NCBI RefSeq assembly: GCF_052169755.1
Contig: NZ_JBQNBV010000090.1
Span: forward strand, 1 to 8,726
DNA from: Selenomonas sp052169755
GTDB taxonomy: Bacteria; Bacillota; Negativicutes; Selenomonadales; Selenomonadaceae
Length of the DNA stretch: 8,726 nt
Direction of reading: 5' to 3'
The translations under genes were made by a program, and so were the position numbers. The notes under the pieces were generated by a model. That model searched no databases. It saw only the letters and a list, made by a program, of their open reading frames with translations, and was not told where the DNA came from. Below, piece after piece: positions 6,511 to 8,726 of the stretch (position 1 is its first letter; every line of letters begins with the position of its first letter).

Positions 6511-6544
6511 TTCTTTCGCTATGCCGTTGCTCTGCGCACAACGC

Positions 6545-8182
6545 TCAGCCAATCATGCTCTTGATGTCGCTCTCGACGTCCGTAATGCCGCCGATACCGA
6601 AGGTCTCGACGAGCACGTTCGCGACATTCGGCGAAAGGAACGCCGGCAGCGTCGGCCCGAGGTGGATGTTCTTCACGCCGAGATGCAGGAGCGCGAGGAG
6701 GACGATGACCGCCTTCTGCTCATACCATGCGATGTTGTAAACGATCGGCAGTTCGTTCACGTCGGCAAGCCCAAAGACTTCCTTAAGCTTCAGCGCGATG
6801 AGCGCCAAGGAGTACGAATCGTTGCACTGGCCCGCATCGAGGACGCGCGGAATGCCGCCAATGTCGCCGAGATTGAGCTTAATGTACTTATACTTCGCGC
6901 AGCCTGCCGTCAGAATGACCGTATCCTTCGGCAAAGCCTCAGCGAAGTCACGATAATAGCTGCGCGTCTTGTGACGACCGTCGCAGCCGCCCATGACGAT
7001 AAACTTCTTGATCGCGCCCGACTTCACGGCTTCAACCACCTTGTCAGCAAGCGCAAACACCTGCTCATGCGCAAAACCGCCGACGATCTCGCCCTGCTCC
7101 AACTCCGTCGGAGGCGCACACCTCTTCGCCAACGCAATGACAGCGGAGAAGTCCTTCCTGCCATTCTTCTCCTCGATGTGCGGACATCCTGGGAAACCAA
7201 CGGCAGCCGTCGTGAAGATGCGGTCCTGATAGCTCGCCTTCGGCGGCACAATGCAGTTCGTCGTCATAAGGATCGGACCGTTGAAGGACTCGAACTCCTC
7301 TTTCTGCTGCCACCAGGCGTTGCCATAGTTGCCCGCGAAATGCGCGTACTTCTTGAATGCCGGATAGTAGTGCGCGGGCAGCATCTCGCCGTGCGTGTAG
7401 ACATCAACGCCCGTGCCCTCCGTCTGATCGAGCAGCTCCTTCAAATCCTTGAGATCATGACCCGAAATCAAGATACCCGGATTCTTGCGCACGCCGAGAT
7501 CGACCTTCGTGATCTCCGGATTGCCATAAGTCTCCGTATTCGCCTTGTCCAAGAGCGCCATGACATCGACGCCATACTTGCCTGTCTCCAACACGAGAGC
7601 CGTGAGATCATCGCCCGAAAGACTGTCGTCTAAGAGCATCGCCAGCGCCCTCTGCATGAAGGCATCGACCGCCTCGTCACGGTAATCGACGACATTCGCA
7701 TGATGATTGTACGCCGCCATACCCTTGAGACCATACGTCGCAAGCTCTCTGAGGCTGCGAACATCCTCATTCTCCGTCGCGAGAACACCGACATCCGCCG
7801 AGGCCGCTTTCGCGTGAAACTCGCTTCTTGCGCCATTCCAAAGAGCCGCCGCCGGAAGCTTCGACGCATCTGCTACGTCCTTCATCATCTCTTCCTTCAT
7901 GCGCAGCGTCTGTTCAATCGCATCGGCAATCGCCGCCTCATCGAAATTCGCATTCGTGATCGTAATGAAAAGATTCAGCGTGACGCGATCATTGACCGCC
8001 TGTGAAACCGACTTGCCCGCTTCGCGCAGCGCCGTCGAAACGGCGGAAATCCCCTTCGTCACATAAATCAAAAGATCCTGAAGCCCTGCAACCTCCGGCT
8101 TCTTACCACAAACGCCCACCTGCGTACATCCCTTGCAGCCCGCCGTCTCCTGACACTGAAAGCAAAACATCTTGTTCTCCAT
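6545..8182 (-). CDS. hcp: Hybrid cluster protein, class I (Hcp; hydroxylamine/NO reductase family)
   Basis: Hcp carries an iron-sulfur cubane and a hybrid Fe-S-O cluster. It was named for hydroxylamine reduction to ammonia; later work in E. coli supports NO reduction and protein S-nitrosylation roles. All cluster ligands are visible in the 545-residue product. The N-terminal cysteines C7, C10, C19 and C25 (CX2CX8CX5C) match the [4Fe-4S] spacing of Desulfovibrio-type class I proteins, not the enterobacterial class II pattern. Hybrid cluster residues are H242, E266, C310, C400, C428, C453 and E488, with K490; the C400-C428-C453-E488 spacing of 28, 25 and 35 equals that of D. vulgaris. I start at ATG 8182, nine bases after GAGAGG. 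ATG 8206 and ATG 8191 are in frame but worse placed, and ATG 8170 would also keep the cysteines. No hcr reductase gene is adjacent. It is cytoplasmic. Confidence 0.97.
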   Translation of the reverse strand: MENKMFCFQCQETAGCKGCTQVGVCGKKPEVAGLQDLLIYVTKGISAVSTALREAGKSVSQAVNDRVTLNLFITITNANFDEAAIADAIEQTLRMKEEMMKDVADASKLPAAALWNGARSEFHAKAASADVGVLATENEDVRSLRELATYGLKGMAAYNHHANVVDYRDEAVDAFMQRALAMLLDDSLSGDDLTALVLETGKYGVDVMALLDKANTETYGNPEITKVDLGVRKNPGILISGHDLKDLKELLDQTEGTGVDVYTHGEMLPAHYYPAFKKYAHFAGNYGNAWWQQKEEFESFNGPILMTTNCIVPPKASYQDRIFTTAAVGFPGCPHIEEKNGRKDFSAVIALAKRCAPPTELEQGEIVGGFAHEQVFALADKVVEAVKSGAIKKFIVMGGCDGRHKTRSYYRDFAEALPKDTVILTAGCAKYKYIKLNLGDIGGIPRVLDAGQCNDSYSLALIALKLKEVFGLADVNELPIVYNIAWYEQKAVIVLLALLHLGVKNIHLGPTLPAFLSPNVANVLVETFGIGGITDVESDIKSMIG

Positions 8183-8247
8183 GTATACCATCCTCTCTCT
8201 TTGCAATCTAACGAGAAGCGCGCACAGCAGCTCCTCTTGACAGCTCT

Positions 8248-8253
8248 ATCATA
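8248..8253 (-). promoter_or_regulatory. hcp promoter -10 element
   Basis: TATGAT on the minus strand. The expected -35 position (8271-8276) reads CCGAAG, which has little match to TTGACA, as is common for activator-dependent promoters. The predicted transcription start is about 8241, leaving a leader of about 59 bases. Confidence 0.65.
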
Positions 8254-8275
8254 GCAAAGAGAGTTTCCCTCTTCG

Positions 8276-8289
8276 GTAACGCTTGTTAC
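8276..8289 (-). promoter_or_regulatory. Candidate CRP/FNR-family (HcpR-like) operator of hcp
   Basis: GTAAC (8276-8280) and GTTAC (8285-8289) form a perfect inverted repeat with a four-base spacer. The centre, 8282.5, lies 41.5 bases upstream of the predicted hcp start, the class II activator position used by CRP/FNR proteins. HcpR, a CRP/FNR-family regulator, has been predicted to control hcp in many anaerobes, and I recall similar half-sites. The assignment to HcpR is inference. Confidence 0.6.
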
Positions 8290-8460
8290 AAAAACGAAAA
8301 AAGTCCTTGATTTTCCTTAGTTGATAATCTTTCTTCCTATTATTTTCTGCCTTTACACGCCTCGAACACTTTTCCATCACAATTCCCCCGACAAACCTCG
8401 CCAAGTGAAAATACTGCCGCTGCAAAGTTTTCTGCAAAAAAGGAAATTCCCCCTAGCTTT
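8290..8460. other. Intergenic stretch with no recognised gene
   Basis: Together with the hcp control region this makes a gene-free gap of about 308 bases (8183-8490). It is A/T-richer than the surroundings. A short minus-strand frame (8249-8437) crosses it but overlaps the hcp promoter, has no convincing ribosome binding site and looks accidental. I see no repeat or strong hairpin here. Confidence 0.5.
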
Positions 8461-8473
8461 TTCAAAAGAAGTC

Positions 8474-8482
8474 TGCTATACT
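8474..8482 (+). promoter_or_regulatory. Extended -10 promoter of tRNA-Pro
   Basis: TG-C-TATACT (8474-8482) has the extended -10 form. No good -35 is present at 16-18 bases upstream. The predicted start, near 8489, is about two bases before the mature tRNA, giving a very short leader. Confidence 0.65.
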
Positions 8483-8490
8483 AGAGCAGT

Positions 8491-8567
8491 CGGGGCGTGG
8501 CTCAGCTTGGTAGAGCGCTTCCTTGGGGTGGAAGAGGTCGTGGGTTCAAATCCCGTCGCTCCGACCA
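8491..8567 (+). tRNA. tRNA-Pro, anticodon GGG
   Basis: A 77-base cloverleaf with encoded CCA (8565-8567). The acceptor CGGGGCG (8491-8497) pairs with CGCTCCG (8557-8563), with one G-T pair. The D stem is GCTC/GAGC (8500-8503, 8513-8516). The anticodon stem CTTCC/GGAAG encloses TTGGGGT (8523-8529), placing the anticodon GGG at 8525-8527, which reads CCC and CCU proline codons. The T loop is TTCAAAT (8545-8551). Two outer T-stem pairs are G-T wobbles. It is a single-gene unit with its own promoter and terminator. Confidence 0.97.
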
Positions 8568-8589
8568 GCTTAGTATTTTCAAGGCTTTA

Positions 8590-8628
8590 GGGGTTATTCG
8601 AGCGCCTATCGAATAGCTCCATTTTTTT
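8590..8628 (+). terminator. Rho-independent terminator of tRNA-Pro
   Basis: GGGGTTATTCGA (8590-8601) pairs along its whole length with TCGAATAGCTCC (8609-8620), including two G-T pairs, around a seven-base loop, followed by ATTTTTTT (8621-8628). Its T tract overlaps the end of repeat copy 3. Confidence 0.93.
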
Positions 8629-8689
8629 ACCCTGAAGCCCCAAGAGGTCAAGCCATAGGCGCAGACCGATTGGCTAGGCTTCTGTAAGG
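8626..8689 (-). repeat. Structured intergenic repeat, copy 3 (inverted)
   Basis: Read on the minus strand it is nearly identical to copy 2. Plus-strand arms are GAAGCC (8634-8639) with GGCTTC (8677-8682), CCAA (8640-8643) with TTGG (8670-8673), GGTC (8646-8649) with GACC (8664-8667), and GCC (8652-8654) with GGC (8658-8660). The apical loop is TAT on the minus strand, instead of TTC in the other copies, while its stem is unchanged. Outer TTAC/GTAA pairing is also kept. Confidence 0.9.
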
Positions 8690-8726
8690 GCGGCGCACAA
8701 TGTCCACAAAGTGGACGTTTGTGCGT
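8688..8726. terminator. Partial hairpin at the window end, GGCGGCGCA-armed
   Basis: GCGCACAA followed by TGTCCAC (to 8707) pairs with GTGGACG and TTTGTGCG (8711-8725) around AAA, with one bulged T. The left arm begins GGCGGCGCA, as in the terminator at 5514-5549. The right arm is cut by the window edge. It is probably an intrinsic terminator, perhaps of a gene beyond the window. Confidence 0.6.

Noticed and set aside
6467..7633. A 388-residue plus-strand frame opposite hcp
   Set aside because: It begins within the hcp terminator and is antisense to fully conserved Hcp cluster ligands.
8249..8437. A 62-residue minus-strand frame upstream of hcp
   Set aside because: It overlaps the hcp -10 and palindrome, lacks a convincing ribosome binding site, and resembles translated A/T-rich spacer.
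8321..8590. An 89-residue plus-strand frame
   Set aside because: It runs through the tRNA-Pro gene and has no ribosome binding site.
1..8726. The three repeats considered as CRISPR repeats or insertion sequence ends
   Set aside because: They are not regularly spaced, have no spacers, lie kilobases apart in different orientations, and no cas or transposase gene is present.

Overview
The window looks like chromosomal DNA of an anaerobic Negativicutes bacterium, most likely in or near Selenomonas (Selenomonadaceae). The evidence is GC-rich coding sequence with strong AGGAGG-type ribosome binding sites and A/T-rich sigma-A promoters, a Gram-negative-style lipoprotein, a strict-anaerobe (class I) hybrid cluster protein, and a tRNA gene with encoded CCA. 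The genus is inferred from general resemblance, not from a search. I see no transposase, phage gene, CRISPR array or rRNA.

Layout from left to right. Bases 1-61 hold copy 1 of a structured intergenic repeat. murA (132-1397, +) makes the first committed peptidoglycan precursor. It shares a bidirectional terminator (1398-1446) with a convergent DUF3829/YiiG-like lipoprotein gene (1456-2379, -). Next on the minus strand is rarA (2621-3943), the replication-associated AAA+ ATPase, probably starting at a TTG. Divergent from rarA is a gene for an unusual two-domain bacteriohemerythrin (4080-5402, +), whose hemerythrin domains are joined by a long Lys/Ala/Pro linker resembling histone H1 tails. It is followed by repeat copy 2 and a strong terminator (5446-5553). 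A basic three-helix membrane protein of unknown function (5650-6363, -) and hcp (6545-8182, -) follow, then tRNA-Pro(GGG) (8491-8567, +) with its own promoter and terminator. Repeat copy 3 is inverted and abuts that terminator, and the window ends inside another hairpin.

The genes are mostly single transcription units with their own promoters and terminators. Two fit a common theme of anaerobe defence against oxygen or NO: the hemerythrin and hcp. hcp has a palindrome, GTAAC-N4-GTTAC, centred at -41.5 from its predicted transcription start. That is the class II position for a CRP/FNR-family activator such as HcpR.

The most novel item is the repeat family. Three copies of an element of about 60 bp fold into the same long hairpin. 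Compensatory changes in two stems show that the structure, not only the sequence, is kept. In two copies a second hairpin with GGCGGCGCA arms lies beside the repeat. The second notable item is the hemerythrin protein, where the same His-to-Gln change affects one predicted iron ligand in both domains.
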